Shown here piece after piece: positions 43,159 through 53,881 of a DNA stretch of 64,000 bases. Each line of letters starts with the position of its first letter. Positions within the stretch are counted from its first letter, which is position 1. The notes below the pieces were generated by a model. The model was not told the origin of the DNA, did no database searches, and was given only the letters and a program-made list of their open reading frames with translations. The translations under genes and the position numbers were made by a program. This DNA is from Branchipolynoe longqiensis (Eukaryota; Annelida; Polychaeta; Phyllodocida; Polynoidae), in assembly GCA_030323885.1 (NCBI GenBank), contig CM059194.1, positions 9,906,963 to 9,970,962 of the forward strand. The letters run 5' to 3'.

Positions 43159-43538
43159 CTATTTTCATCCAGTGTTATCTAAGTACTGCCGGTACCTAAT
43201 GTAAGGCCCCAAAATACCCACGAAAAAGGGGCGGGCGGGTTCATGGTAAGACCCGTAAGACCTAACCCCCCCCCCCCCACCCCGGGATTTTCCACTTGAT
43301 GTAAAAAAAAAAACAGTCACACCTACCCAGACGAGCCCCGGATTTTGAGCTGGACCAGCCCCGCACCAGTTGCATAATGAAGAGAGAAGCTGCATTAATC
43401 AGCTGTTAATCTCTTCCCATATACTCCAACCTACAGGGACCTACGCTTACATGTCCCTACACTTAGGCCAAACAAAGCAGAAATTGGTGATCGTCCCAGC
43501 CCGTGCCTGAAAAATCGCCCGCCTCTGATTTTTAAAAT

Positions 43539-43803
43539 TTAAATTTCCTTTTGAAATGTTAAAAATGTGTTGGTCTGATAATCAAGAACTTTTCCTCCTA
43601 AACTTATTGGCGCCTCATAAATAGTGTTGATTTTCCCACTGTCAAATACTAGGACCTTTGCCTTCTTATGGTTTAGGGAAATCTTGTTGGAATTACATCA
43701 ATTATCTAAAGCTCCTAGTTTCTCATTTATCGTATGCCCGTTCCCTTTTCTGCTAGTGCTTGTTGTGTATATCGCTGTGTTATCAGCATATAGTTGGAAT
43801 TAG
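43539..43803 (-). pseudogene. Decayed LINE reverse-transcriptase fragment
   Basis: The minus-strand frame reads FQLYADNTAIYTTSTSRKGN, then HTINEKLGALDN, a TGA stop, CNSNKISLNHKKAKVLVFDS and on for 30 more codons to TAA at 43539. The YADN at the front is a decayed YADD catalytic motif. N-KISLNHKKAKVLVF is the usual downstream block (compare NXXKTKXMXF). One stop codon and loss of the second catalytic Asp show it is dead. Confidence 0.75.
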
Positions 43804-43892
43804 ATTAGTGGGATATACCCCTATAGGGGGTTTGTCCCTCTAGTGACTTCTCCAGATCATTATATGTGCAACATTGTTACGTATTGTATCTA

Positions 43893-44252
43893 CGTTGGTT
43901 TGTTTGTTTGTTTGTTGTTTTACATCCCAACAACACCTAAGGTCATATCAGGACGGGTACCGAATTGTGACAGTGTGCACTCATGGCGACTTTATAGTGG
44001 TGCCCCACTGGGAGATCAGGCCACCAGCATCATGACCAGATATCCCACTCAGTCACATTATCCTGACACTGAGCCAACCAGTCCTTGCCCTGTCATAATA
44101 ATGCCAAGAACCAGGCTAGGAAGCGACCAGTATCAATTTTTAAGTCATTGCTTGGGCTCGACCAGGGTTCAAACTCACAAACCCATGGGTTCGGATCCCC
44201 CGATCTCCCAAAACAGAAGACGGACGCTCAACTCATTCGGCCATCCCGATCA
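43893..44252 (-). mobile_element. SINE-1 copy, long-head type
   Basis: gtttgttgttttacatccca to ctcattcggccatcccg. Confidence 0.8.
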
Positions 44253-44429
44253 AAAGGATGATCACCAACTTGATTTTAAAACTTTGTCTTATATAGCAGC
44301 AAGGCTCTAGATTATGGTCTGGTGTGACTAAATTGATATTCATAAGATCTATTCTTAGCTGGCTATCTCGGGGAGTGTGACAGATTTATATGGTTTACCA
44401 TTGTTGAAATGCAAGGCTCTGCTTGTTAA

Positions 44430-45065
44430 AGGCCATGTCACACTACGATGTACGGCGTCAGCGCATGCTCAACGTTAGAAAATTTGCCAGTACGTCGGCA
44501 TTCGTCAAACTTTTCAGCGGTGGGGGATAAAAATGGGCGTACACACAACGAACATACAACATACGTAGCGTATGCAGAACGTATCTCTGACCTATTGCAA
44601 GCATATGAGAGCGTTCATGTGCCTCGCAAAACATTCACAAAACTTCGCAAAATGCTCGCATATGCTCACAGTATGCTGACCAACATGACAGTACGTTATG
44701 CATCCGTTGGCAGTACGCGGACTGTACACACACTGAATGTTCCCACCGGCTGAACGTATGGCTGATGTGCAGCAACATATTCCAACATATCCCTAACGTA
44801 CTCCCAACATGTGCCGACATATCCCAAACGTACATGCAGCATACGTTCAACGTACAAGTCACACGTTGGAAATTTTGAGCATGCGCAACATTTTTTCGGA
44901 GCCTCGACGCACACCGACGTAAGACGACGTATAACGATGTACCCGGAACCTACCCGGTGTACGCCCAATGTATACATACCGTATCACGACGTACGCCAAC
45001 ATGTTGGTCGAAAATCACAACATCGGCATACGCTAAGGCTATGCATCGTAGTGTGACAGGCCCTT
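44430..45065. mobile_element. F1 foldback element (TACGT/ACGTA lexicon)
   Basis: ggccatgtcacactacgatg at the left, catcgtagtgtgacaggccc at the right. The interior has attttgagcatgcgcaacat, the family central motif. Confidence 0.75.
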
Positions 45066-45324
45066 TATCTGTAGCCATATATATAAGCCCCCGTCACATC
45101 TCGGTGAACGTGGGCATTTGAACTGGCCTGACAGTCAATTCTGACGTTTATTTTGGTTTCACCAACTTCACCACGTCTATAAATATGGAGGCGCGTTCCC
45201 TTACAGCCTACACAGTGCGGGTTCAACACCATACATATCCTGATCACTGCACCAGATTTGTGGGAGGTGTTCCAGCAAATCGAAACATCATGGCAGTTGT
45301 TCGTTGTCTTTCTGTGGTTTTATA

Positions 45325-45515
45325 TTGGGGTTTTACATCCTGGCAACATCTAAGGGACATATCAGGATGGGCACTGACTCGTGACGGTGTGTGCATTGCA
45401 CTCATATGGTGACTTTATAGTGCTGGCCCCAGTGGGAGACCAAACCATCAGCACCATGACCCGATTTCCCACTCAGTCACATTATCCTGACACTGACCTA
45501 ACCAGTCCTTACTAT
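45325..45515 (-). mobile_element. SINE-1 3' part
   Basis: ggggttttacatcctggcaa to ctaaccagtccttact. The head is missing. Confidence 0.65.
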
Positions 45516-45611
45516 TAGTAATGGCAGTGAGAAGGAGAGGAGTGCGGGGGGGGGGGATGAGTATATTAATCCGAGAAGTGCTGTTTGGCTGTCACCGCCA
45601 TCCAACTAGCA

Positions 45612-45995
45612 AACCGGACGCGATGGCCGAATTCGTAGAGCGCAGACCTCCCATGCGGAAGGTCAGGAGTTCGAATCTGGGCCCAGTGAAACCAAAGACC
45701 TACACAATTGATACTGCGTCACTACCTAGCCTGGCGCTCGGGATTAATAGGATAGGACAACAACTGGTTAGCTCAATGTCAGGATAATGTAGCTGAGTGG
45801 AAAATTGGGTCATGGTGTCTGCAACCTGATCTCCCAGTGTGGCAGCACTATAAAGTCTGTGACTGAGTGGGATATCGAGTAATGGTGCCAGCGGGCTGAT
45901 CTCCCAGTGGGACAACACTGTAAAGTCGCCATGAGTGTGCACTGTCACAAGGCGGTACCTGTCCATGACCTTAGATGTTGCTAGCATGTAAACCC
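45612..45995 (+). mobile_element. SINE-1 copy with a partial internal duplication
   Basis: Head ggccgaattcgtagagcgca. The gtgactgagtgggatatc...cactgtaaagtc segment appears twice (near 45788 and 45858). Confidence 0.75.
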
Positions 45996-46161
45996 CCAAT
46001 GACTATGACTATTCGACCTCTAACTAGCAGACAGTGAAGACAGTCTCTGCTAAAACATCAGACCCAGGCTGTTCACATGACAGCTATGAAATGAGCTGGT
46101 TCCTGGAAAGTGGAAGGGGAAAACACTTGTATAACTGTCAGTGTGAACATAACAGCGTTGT

Positions 46162-46660
46162 CCAAGCTGTTCATAGTGAGGTTGGTTCATGTATATTTCA
46201 CTGTGAACAGGCCACGACTCGTCCAAGCTGTTCATAGTGAGGTTGGTTCATGTATATTTCACTATGAACAGGCCACGACTCGTCCAAGCTGTTCATCGTG
46301 AGGTTGGTTCATGTATATTTCACTGTGAATAGGCCACGACTCGTCCAAGCTGTTCATCGTGAGGTTGGTTCATGTATATTTCACTGTGAACAGGCCACGA
46401 CTCGTCCAAGCTGTTCATCGTGAGGTTGGTTCATGTATATTTCACTGTGAACAGGCCACTACTCGTACAAGCTGTTCATCGTGAGGTTGGTTCATGTATA
46501 TTTCACTGTGAACAGGCCACGACTCGCCCAAGCTGTTCATAGTGAGGTTGGTTCATGTATATTTCACTGTGAACAGGCCACGACTCGTACAAGCTGTTCA
46601 TAGTGAGGTTGGTTCCTATATCTTTCACTGTGAACAGGTCCAAGTTATACATAGTGAGGT
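46162..46660. repeat. 61-bp tandem array, hairpin-forming units
   Basis: Units start at 46162, 46223, 46284, 46345, 46406, 46467, 46528 and 46589. In each, ctgttcatagtga and tcactgtgaacag are complementary except for one position. A lone unit at 46872-46913 lies beyond an F7 MITE. Confidence 0.85.
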
Positions 46661-46667
46661 TGGTCAT

Positions 46668-46870
46668 ATACAAAGAGTGCAGATGCAAAACTCTGTAAGC
46701 AGTAATCCACAAATTGAGATAAACATTGGAATCAACCCTTCTAAAAGTTAATTTTTTTACATTCATACTTTGTGTTAATTGCTCCCTAATCATGTCATCA
46801 CAACAAAAGTGGAATTAGTGAGAATTCAAATTATTTTCAGGTAAAAATCTAGTATTTTAATTTAAAATTA
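46668..46870. mobile_element. F7 MITE inserted in the 61-bp array
   Basis: aaagagtgcagatgcaaaac and the interior taattgctccctaatcatgt match the family. The right terminal repeat is lost. Confidence 0.55.
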
Positions 46871-47215
46871 CTGTTCATAGTGAGGTTGGTTCAGGTATAT
46901 TTCTCTGTGAACAGGACAATCCTCACATATTAAGCTAATTTGATTGTTTGGTTGGTTGTTGGGAGTTTTACGTCCTTCATTCTACCTGCACTTTAACCAT
47001 AACCCCAACCATACCTTCATTTTGAGGAGGATACTGATGTAGGTATTCACTGATGTAGACTGCATGCTAGTGGTAGACCACAAGCTAAACTAGCACCGAC
47101 GTAATATTCTGGAATACAAATTATTGAATTGAATTGCTTTCGCAGGGAACTGGTCTTAATAGTGTTTATACGGCATCGGCTACCTCAAGAAATATAAACA
47201 AAGCTAATAAATAGA

Positions 47216-47720
47216 TGTGTAGTGGTCTGCATTGACCTCTCAGGCAAGGAGCCGCATAGACAGGTAGGCGTGGGTAGTATGGTGATATCAGGGAGCCTAG
47301 GTGGTGTAATGATTAGCACACTGGCCTGGAATGCAAAGAGATGTGGGTTTGAGTCCCACTCTAGGCACAATATTTCCCATTTTCATCACCCCCACAACAC
47401 TGGTTGCCGTGACCAGGATCCTGTACAAGCTACACACTGTATAGTTGTTGAATCTACCCTGTGTATGTAAGTGCGTTGCATTGCCTGTATGTATGTAATT
47501 GTAAGCATTAAAAGACTTACAATTCCAGGGGGACGAGTGTAGTGGTCAGCACTGACCTCTCAGGCAAGGAGCCACATCGTCAGGTAGGCGTGGGTAGTAT
47601 GGTGATATCAGAGAGCCTAGGTGGTGTAATGATTAGCACACTGGCCCGGAATGCAAAGAGATGTGGGTTCGAGTCCCGCTCTAGGCGCAATATTTCCCGT
47701 TTTCATCACCCCCACAACAG
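47216..47720 (+). mobile_element. tRNA-Gln-like SINE, two head-to-tail units
   Basis: Units start near 47216 and 47536. tRNA-like heads are at 47295-47366 and 47615-47686, 72 nt each, with intact acceptor and T-arm pairing. The inter-unit period of 320 bp equals that at 322-963. Confidence 0.75.
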
Positions 47721-47782
47721 ATGTTAGTTAGATTATTTGTTACATGTTCACTCAAGCCTTTCTCAAACAACGATGCTCCAAG

Positions 47783-48104
47783 CCCCTGTCACATTATGGC
47801 TTCTGAATGTGACCGCTTTTGACCACTTTGTAGCCACTTTGTGACCACTTTGCACCAAAGAACCCACAGTCACTGGCGACCTTCTTGGGACCAAAGCAAT
47901 GGTCACCAAACTCCTTGCGACCATTTTAGTTGCGAGGATGTTTTTAGTGCAGTAGCTGCAACCTCCTTGCAGTCAAAATGGTCCATTTTGCGACTGCTTG
48001 CAACCTCTTTTCGACCAACTTTTTTTGTGGTCGCAAAGTGATCACAAGTAGTCTGAAGCGATCACAACTGGCCACAAGCATTTGCAAGCAGTATTCTGAC
48101 TGGT
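47783..48104. mobile_element. F2 foldback element
   Basis: cccctgtcacattatggctt at the left; gaccactttg and ggtcgcaaagtg words inverted across aggatgtttttagtgcagta. Confidence 0.6.
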
Positions 48105-48548
48105 GTATATATAAGTTATCCTTTCAATTTTTACCATTCTACACGTCCATTGTCACAGTAGTAACGCACTACTCACCACTACATGTCCATTGGTTCAGCT
48201 AGACGAAAATAACACTGTTAAGGACCGGTCAAATAGCCGTTAGTGGACATAGTGATCCGTACGATAGATTAATGTGGGTCAAATGTGGTGTGAATATGTT
48301 AAACTACATTGAAATACATTAAGGTATGGCAGGTTTTGGTGCGCATAAATACATTGCAGTACGGATAAATACGTTGCGGTACGGATAAATACATTACAGT
48401 ATGGATAAATATGTTACGGTACGAATAAATACATTATGGTACAGATGCCAGTCCGTTCACCTACGTTCAACTACATTCAAATACATGTATTCACCTATGT
48501 CCACTAACGGCTATGTGACCAGGGCTTCCTCCAAATATGCTAGAGTAT

Positions 48549-48622
48549 GCTAGAGCAAGTGGAGAACCATTGCATCCAACCCTCGACTAGAGGACGGAAC
48601 TATTGATTGATTGATTGATGCT
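48549..48622 (+). mobile_element. 62-bp LINE-C 3' end with target duplication
   Basis: agtggagaaccattgcatcc to gaggacggaactattgattg equals the last coding codons and tail of the LINE at 25628. atgctagagca flanks it on both sides. Confidence 0.85.
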
Positions 48623-48777
48623 AGAGCACACTAGCGTATGCTAGAGTATGTTAGCATCACGGATGCAAATTCAGCCTCTAAAGTACCGCTCTTTTGAACA
48701 TGTACAAAAATGTATTCGGAGATCACGGCTCACCCACATTATTACCAAGTTAACATCACGGACAAACGTGGATGGTG

Positions 48778-48935
48778 GTACGTTCAACTACGTTCAACTA
48801 CGTTCAACTATGTTCAACTACGTTCAACTATGTTCAACTACATTAGCCTCCACTATGTTCAACTATGTTCAACTACATTAGCCTCCACTATGTTCAAATA
48901 CGTTCAACTACATTAGCCTCCACTATGTTCAACTA
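48778..48935. repeat. TACGTTCAAC short tandem words
   Basis: Repeats of 10-12 bp inside the F3 element. Confidence 0.75.
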
Positions 48936-49109
48936 GGTCCACTAACGGCTATGTGACCAGGGCTTTATGGTTACATGCACTAGCTGGGAAATTGTCATTC
49001 ATTATTCCACTTCCATACTAATGGACGCGCTAAATGTGCAACCACCCCACTAAGAGATGACTGCACACGCGGATGTCTGAGTTCCAACTGCTTTATTCAA
49101 TGTCACATA

Positions 49110-49195
49110 CAGTGGTTCCGCTGGTTCCTCCGCTGTTTCCTCCGCTGGTTCCTCCGCTGGTTCCCCAGCTGGTTCCCGCTGGTTCCCCAGGTGGT
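49110..49195. repeat. 15-bp minisatellite
   Basis: About five units of ctggttcctccg and variants. The short frame over it is not a gene. Confidence 0.7.
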
Positions 49196-49520
49196 CACTC
49201 ACCTGCCTCTCACACAGTCGGATATCTATATGGATCTACACTGCAATACATTACAGGTCCACTTCCCGACGGACACTGGAAGATGGTGAACCGGAACTGA
49301 CGTTACTTCCGGTCGCACAATGGATGCCACGGTGGTGGCTATTATTGGTTGTTCATATTGCGCGGCGGAGTTGCGGGAATTGACCCCAGGGGCGTATTTC
49401 CCCTCCAGGGGGAGCTCTTACCTGTATTGCCACTCCGTCCTGCATTGTATCTGAACACAATGATGAAAGTAATGTTCAGGGAAAACATAACTAATTTACT
49501 CTCAACCCAATAACAATAGT
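49196..49520. other. No recognised feature
   Basis: Mixed sequence with no splice-flanked frame identified. Confidence 0.5.
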
Positions 49521-49523
49521 AAT

Positions 49524-50179
49524 GGCCCTGTCACACTAGGACGTAACGACATCGGCGTAGGGAGAACGTGAAGAACGTTGAACTTCTCGGCGTGGTATGC
49601 AAATTTGGGCACAAGTTGAACGTGGATGCAGCGTAGTTGACGAGAGCGTAACGTCGGTAAAGCATAGTGATACCGTCATTCAACGAGAGAGGACAACTTC
49701 ATTACGTTCACGGAACGTTATGAACGTTATTCCATCGCCAGAACTACGTTACGTGATGGCGAAATGTTGAATGTATGTTGAACGTACGTTCTCCTGATGT
49801 TCTCCTGACATTATCCTGACGTTATCCTGACATTCCCATTACGCCGCGTGGACATTTCCACCGGGTTTAATGTGGGTCAACGTAGTGGAACGTAGTTGAA
49901 TGTAGTGAGCAGTGTTTGACTAACATCCGTTTAATGTCATTGACGTTCGCTGAACGTGTACAGAATGTACGACAAACGTAAACCTTTACGTTCGAGTTAC
50001 GCCAAAAGTTTTGAACAGGTTCAAAACTTTGACGCGCGCCGACGTCACACGACGTAACATGACCTATCTCGACATCAGTCTAACGGCATTCTGACGTCAT
50101 CATAATGTAACTCAACGTAATGACAAAACGTGATCACGTTAGCCTTACGTTTGCTCGTTACGTCGTAGTGTGACAGGGG
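49524..50179 (+). mobile_element. F1 foldback element (ACGT lexicon), copy 1
   Basis: ggccctgtcacactaggacg at the left, cgtcgtagtgtgacagggg at the right. acgt words occur in great excess, and aaaagttttgaacaggttca is the central motif. It is closely similar to 58286-58902 in inverted orientation. Confidence 0.8.
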
Positions 50180-50268
50180 TATTAGATCCAGTTGTTCTAC
50201 GGCGTCTTACCGCCCCCCCCACCCACACCCACACACACCTCCACTGCTAATACCAGGTGCGTTGTTAC

Positions 50269-50686
50269 TTTAAAGCTGCACTGTCCGATGGTTTTCAGAT
50301 TTTTCTCAGATAAATATATTAAATCCGTCCTGATTTGACCTTAGATGTTGCTAGGACGTCAAACCCAAACAAACAAATGAATATATTAAATTGATTGTTA
50401 TATTCTACCTTATTTCAGTTTGAAGTAAATTTGATTTTAAATGGATATCTTTTGAGATAAATTTGAAGTCCAAACATGCCAAATTAATTTTGGCAAGGAT
50501 GCGAAAACTCTGACACCATAGGCTTCTGTAGTAACAGGTTCTGTTAAATTGATTCAGTGTTCCCTTCTATGTGGCAAGAAATGCTTTAATAACTGCATCC
50601 GTATCTAAGTTAGATATGTAGACTCAAATCTATTGGAGTGTTTAGGTTTTACAAATTTGATGCTTCATCGGACTAGGCAGCACTTG
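50269..50686 (-). mobile_element. F6 MITE with SINE-1 tail inserted
   Basis: tttaaagctgcactgtccga to atcggactaggcagc, interrupted at 50328-50386. Confidence 0.75.
50328..50386 (+). mobile_element. Ultra-short SINE-1 3' end
   Basis: ccgtcctgatttgaccttag through an A-rich tail, bounded by atatattaaat on both sides. Confidence 0.85.
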
Positions 50687-50689
50687 CTA

Positions 50690-51300
50690 TCCGGACTGCA
50701 CTTCGTCCACACCGCTCTCCATCTCCTCTCTGCTGGCCTTGCCCCTCCTTGATAATATCTGAAAAGAGTTCCAGGATGGGGAGCCCACCAGTATTTCATT
50801 TTCTACTCTTACTCTGTCTGTGTCTTTGGCTCACCGGCTGGTCACCACAGAGCAAAGAGACATGGCCCTTTGACTCAACTCTCCTCATTTCTCTTTCCTA
50901 TACTCTACCCTTTTTGTTTTTTCTCCCAGGCTTACTTCTCCCCCTGATCAAGGGAGTTGTTTGCTTGGGTGGGGCCCTGTACCTTATTGTTTCTCTCGCT
51001 TTGTTCTTGTTGCTGAAACCGCTGAACCCACCTTTACATGTCCCTTCCTCCTGAAACCTTGCTGCTATTGACTGGATACAAGTATTCTCTGCTACCGCCC
51101 TCCTGGTGAGATTCGGGGCCACCCCAATGACTCATCGTTTGATAGATTGTAAAGATGTCTGCAAGCTTCTACAGCTGCCCCACCACAAGTTTAATCTTCA
51201 GCCAAAGATTGGACCGATTTATCAGTGGTTCTCTATATTGCTGCAGTTCTGCCGCCGGTAACTGTCGTAAGGTTACAAACCTCCCAGAAGTCAGTAAGGC
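50690..51300 (+). repeat. Interspersed repeat M, copy 2
   Basis: Inverted relative to 14481-15085. Its 101-codon frame (50749-51054) starts MIISEKSSRMGSPP, has hydrophobic stretches LLLLCLCLWL and GGALYLIVSLALFLLL, and ends HVPSS. Indels between copies break and restore the frame. Confidence 0.55.
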
Positions 51301-51344
51301 CTATGCAGCTTTACCAAACTCAGTTGTAACTCGCTGAAGCAATA

Positions 51345-51667
51345 TTCAATTGTTTGTTTGAGGACTGGCAACATCTACGGTCATATGAGGACGGGTACTG
51401 ACTTGTGACATTGCCCACTCATGTCAACTTTATAGTGCTGCCCCACTGTGAGACTGTGCTGCCGTCACCATGACCCGATTTCCCACTCAGTCACATTATC
51501 CTGATACTGAGCTAACCAGTCCTTGCCCTATCCTAGTATTCCCGAGTGCCAGGCTAGGTTGCGACAAGGATCATTTCTGTAAGTCATTGGTTTGCCTCAC
51601 CCGGGAATTAGATTCTGACCTTTCGCAGGGGAATCTGCAGTCTGCTGATTAGGCTATCGCATCCGGT
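51345..51667 (-). mobile_element. SINE-1 copy, short-head type, diverged
   Basis: gaggactggcaacatctacg to gattaggctatcgcatccgg. Confidence 0.7.
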
Positions 51668-51939
51668 AGCCATATTCAAAGTAACCCAAATAAACATATT
51701 TCCTTTTCTTTCACATCTCTCTCATAATCTATTATTGTCTGCCCCAGGATAATGAGTCAGAGTGCCAGTACTAGTCAACCATCCATTTAACAGGGTTGTT
51801 GGTGTACACAATTATTGATCATTTTTTGTTTGCCGTATTTCTTCGAATACACCACCACCCATTACCGTATTGCTAAAATCATTGCTTTGTCACATGCATT
51901 CCTTCCTCTCCTGATATGGCTTCTGTCATTCTGTTGCAG
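51668..51939. other. Intron end before the third CMIP exon
   Basis: No repeat recognised. The last 40 bases form a pyrimidine-rich acceptor tract. Confidence 0.5.
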
Positions 51940-52011
51940 AGATACGTGTTGAAGTACGAGAGGTTATTAAAGAACACTCGTCGACCAGAAGTGCTTATTA
52001 AAGAAATAAAG
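51940..52011 (+). CDS. CMIP: CMIP-like gene, internal exon (post-PH linker)
   Basis: A 72-nt exon (24 codons, phase 0) lies between the acceptor ttctgttgcag and the donor gtgagc. It reads RYVLKYERLLKNTRRPEV then LIKEIK. It continues directly from QWK of the previous exon, giving QWKRYVLKYERLLKN, equivalent to the CMIP stretch QWKKKIYKYKKVLSN...EVVLKEI. The region is basic and helical, just after the PH domain. The next expected segment (TLVDMAL-like in vertebrate CMIP) was looked for down to 64000 and not recognised, so the following intron is at least 12 kb. Confidence 0.85.
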
Positions 52012-52202
52012 GTGAGCACAAATTTACTGTTAATATATATTTTTTAATATCGGGTAGAGTTCCAAAACCCCATCTGTGACTGTTATGCAGCCCTGCCCTA
52101 CCCTTCTAGAGGCAGTTCCACTATTCCTGTTCTAGCGTTCTCTTTATGACTTTTCCTTCCAATGACCACATATACTGTAGCAATGTACCTTTCGAAGAGC
52201 GC

Positions 52203-52302
52203 CTTCACTAGTTTGATTGATTGATTGATTGGTGACTGTTTTACGCCGTGGCGCCAGCATAGGTGGGCCTCACCAGCAGGAACCATTCTACGGCGTTCTA
52301 CA
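52203..52302 (-). mobile_element. LINE-B 3' end
   Basis: (ttga)n then ggtgactgttttacgccgtg, the same terminus as 61258. Confidence 0.6.
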
Positions 52303-52983
52303 GGGATGAAAGATCTCTGTGCTTTCGCTGATTTCCGCGATTTTAACACATATTTACCGATTAATGTTAACAAAAATGCTAAGGAATTAGGATGATTATG
52401 ATCAATTTGGTTGCTTCGAATCCCATTCTTATATGACCTGAGATGATACTAGAACATAAAACCCAAACAAGAATGAGTCAAGTATGGGCGATAATATAGG
52501 CACAATAAGGATAGTCGAAACCTGGGCCGTGTACAGGGTACGCCTCAGAGACGTCTTGGAGACGTCTCGGCGATAGTGTTTGGCCGATTTGCGTTCTGGG
52601 TACCCCTCGGAGACATCTCGGAGACGTCTCGCTTTTCAGATAGGAGGCAAAATGCATCTCCAAAATGGCCACCATATTCAGTGATTTCAGCCAATCAGAG
52701 CGCTTCTTTTCCATTGCAAATGGAGGGCCCTATGGGAGCCGCCATTTACGAGGTGACCAACAGCTAAAGTCGTTCAGACTAGCGTGACGTCAGGAATTTC
52801 TCCGAGGCATACATTGAATGCGGCCCTGACTTCTGACATTTGTTCGTAATTCCCTGACAGTGCTATTCATATATATCAGGCAGCTGATAGGGGGAAATCC
52901 GCGTTTTCGCGGAAATTCGCCAGCAGTGTAATAATCTTGGCTTGTATTCCGCATTATTTTGCCACAGCCCACTTTCATCCCTG
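52303..52983. mobile_element. F10 MITE carrying a Harbinger-like MITE
   Basis: cagggatgaaagatctctg to cactttcatccctg. The interior matches 17666-18028 except for the insertion at 52525-52825. Confidence 0.75.
52525..52825. mobile_element. PIF/Harbinger-like MITE, copy 3
   Basis: GGCCGTGTACAGGGT against tgaatgcggcc, with CTG at 52522-52524 and 52826-52828. The F10 copy at 17666 reads gaaacctgacttcc at the corresponding point, a clean empty site with one CTG. Confidence 0.85.
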
Positions 52984-53129
52984 AGTGTTAAGGCGCTCTA
53001 CAATAAATCCATGTACACCTTGGTGAAATAGATCAATGTCATTTCCCAGAACAAACGACTTATCTTAGCAGCTGACCTTCCAGGACAACTTCAAAATGTC
53101 ATAAATATACATATATCATACGAACATCT

Positions 53130-53207
53130 TTCTCCCCGTCCTGATATGACCTTAGATGTTGCTAGGACGTAAAACAACAACAAACAACAACAAACAAACA
53201 AACATTT
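53130..53207 (+). mobile_element. Ultra-short SINE-1 3' end
   Basis: ccccgtcctgatatgacctt plus a long (aac)n/(aaac)n tail. The duplication was not resolved. Confidence 0.75.
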
Positions 53208-53357
53208 TTACTTCACAAGAACAGCAAAGATCTGTTTAGAGCCATCCATCTACATTGTGCGCCGCGACAGGACCTGGTGGCGCCAACTGGCGGATCAACC
53301 TAGAACTACTAGTTTTAATCGTCCAAGCCCACTAGGTATGTCTGCAGACGGTTGGTA

Positions 53358-53684
53358 CGGTTGGTTGTTGGAGTCTTACGTCCTGGCAACATCTAAGGTC
53401 ACATCAGGACGAGTTCCGACGTGTGCCAGTGCACATTCATGGTGACTTCATAGTGCTGCCCCACTGGGAGACCAGGCCGCCAGCACCATGACCTGATATC
53501 CCATTCAGCCACTGTGCTGGCCAGGCCTTGTTCTATCCTAATAATGCTGAGCGCCTGGCTAGGAAGTGACAGGTATGAATTTATAAGCCACTGGTTTGAC
53601 TCGACCAGGCATGGAACTTGTGGGTTCGAATCCCACGATGTACCAAAACGGGAGCCAGATGCCCAACTCATTCGGCCATCTTGA
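53358..53684 (-). mobile_element. SINE-1 copy, long-head type
   Basis: ggttgttggagtcttacgtc to caactcattcggccatctt. Confidence 0.8.
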
Positions 53685-53881
53685 GCTACCGGAAGAACCG
53701 GTGGAAGCATCTATCATAAATCAATTCAAGAATGCGCTGGACAGGGCCTGGGCCAGAGAAACATTCCTGTACGATTTCGAGGCTGCATACCACTAGAGCT
53801 GAGAGCTATGAGCTTTGCATAGGCTACCACAAGCCTGCATCAAAGAAGAGGATAATAATAATAATAATAATAATAATAATC
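53685..53881 (+). mobile_element. LINE 3' end with C-terminal coding remnant
   Basis: The frame LPEEPVEASIINQFKNALDR then AWARETFLYDFEAAYH to a stop resembles the NxFKxxLDxxW closing motif of several LINE polyproteins. It is followed by a short UTR and an (ata)n tail at 53855-53880. Confidence 0.6.

Larger units (their letters stand above)
48226..48966. mobile_element. F3 foldback element (TAGCCGTTAGTGGAC ends)
   Basis: ccggtcaaatagccgttagt at the left, actaacggctatgtgaccag at the right. The interior is made of tandem words (gatggataaatacatta-type, tacgttcaac). Confidence 0.7.

Noticed and set aside
46162..46660. CRISPR array
   Set aside because: The 61-bp units are repeats throughout with no unique spacers, and the genome is eukaryotic with spliced exons.
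47295..47366. Functional tRNA gene
   Set aside because: Acceptor and T arms pair, but the anticodon stem does not and the unit recurs in tandem with a SINE body; a tRNA-derived SINE fits better.
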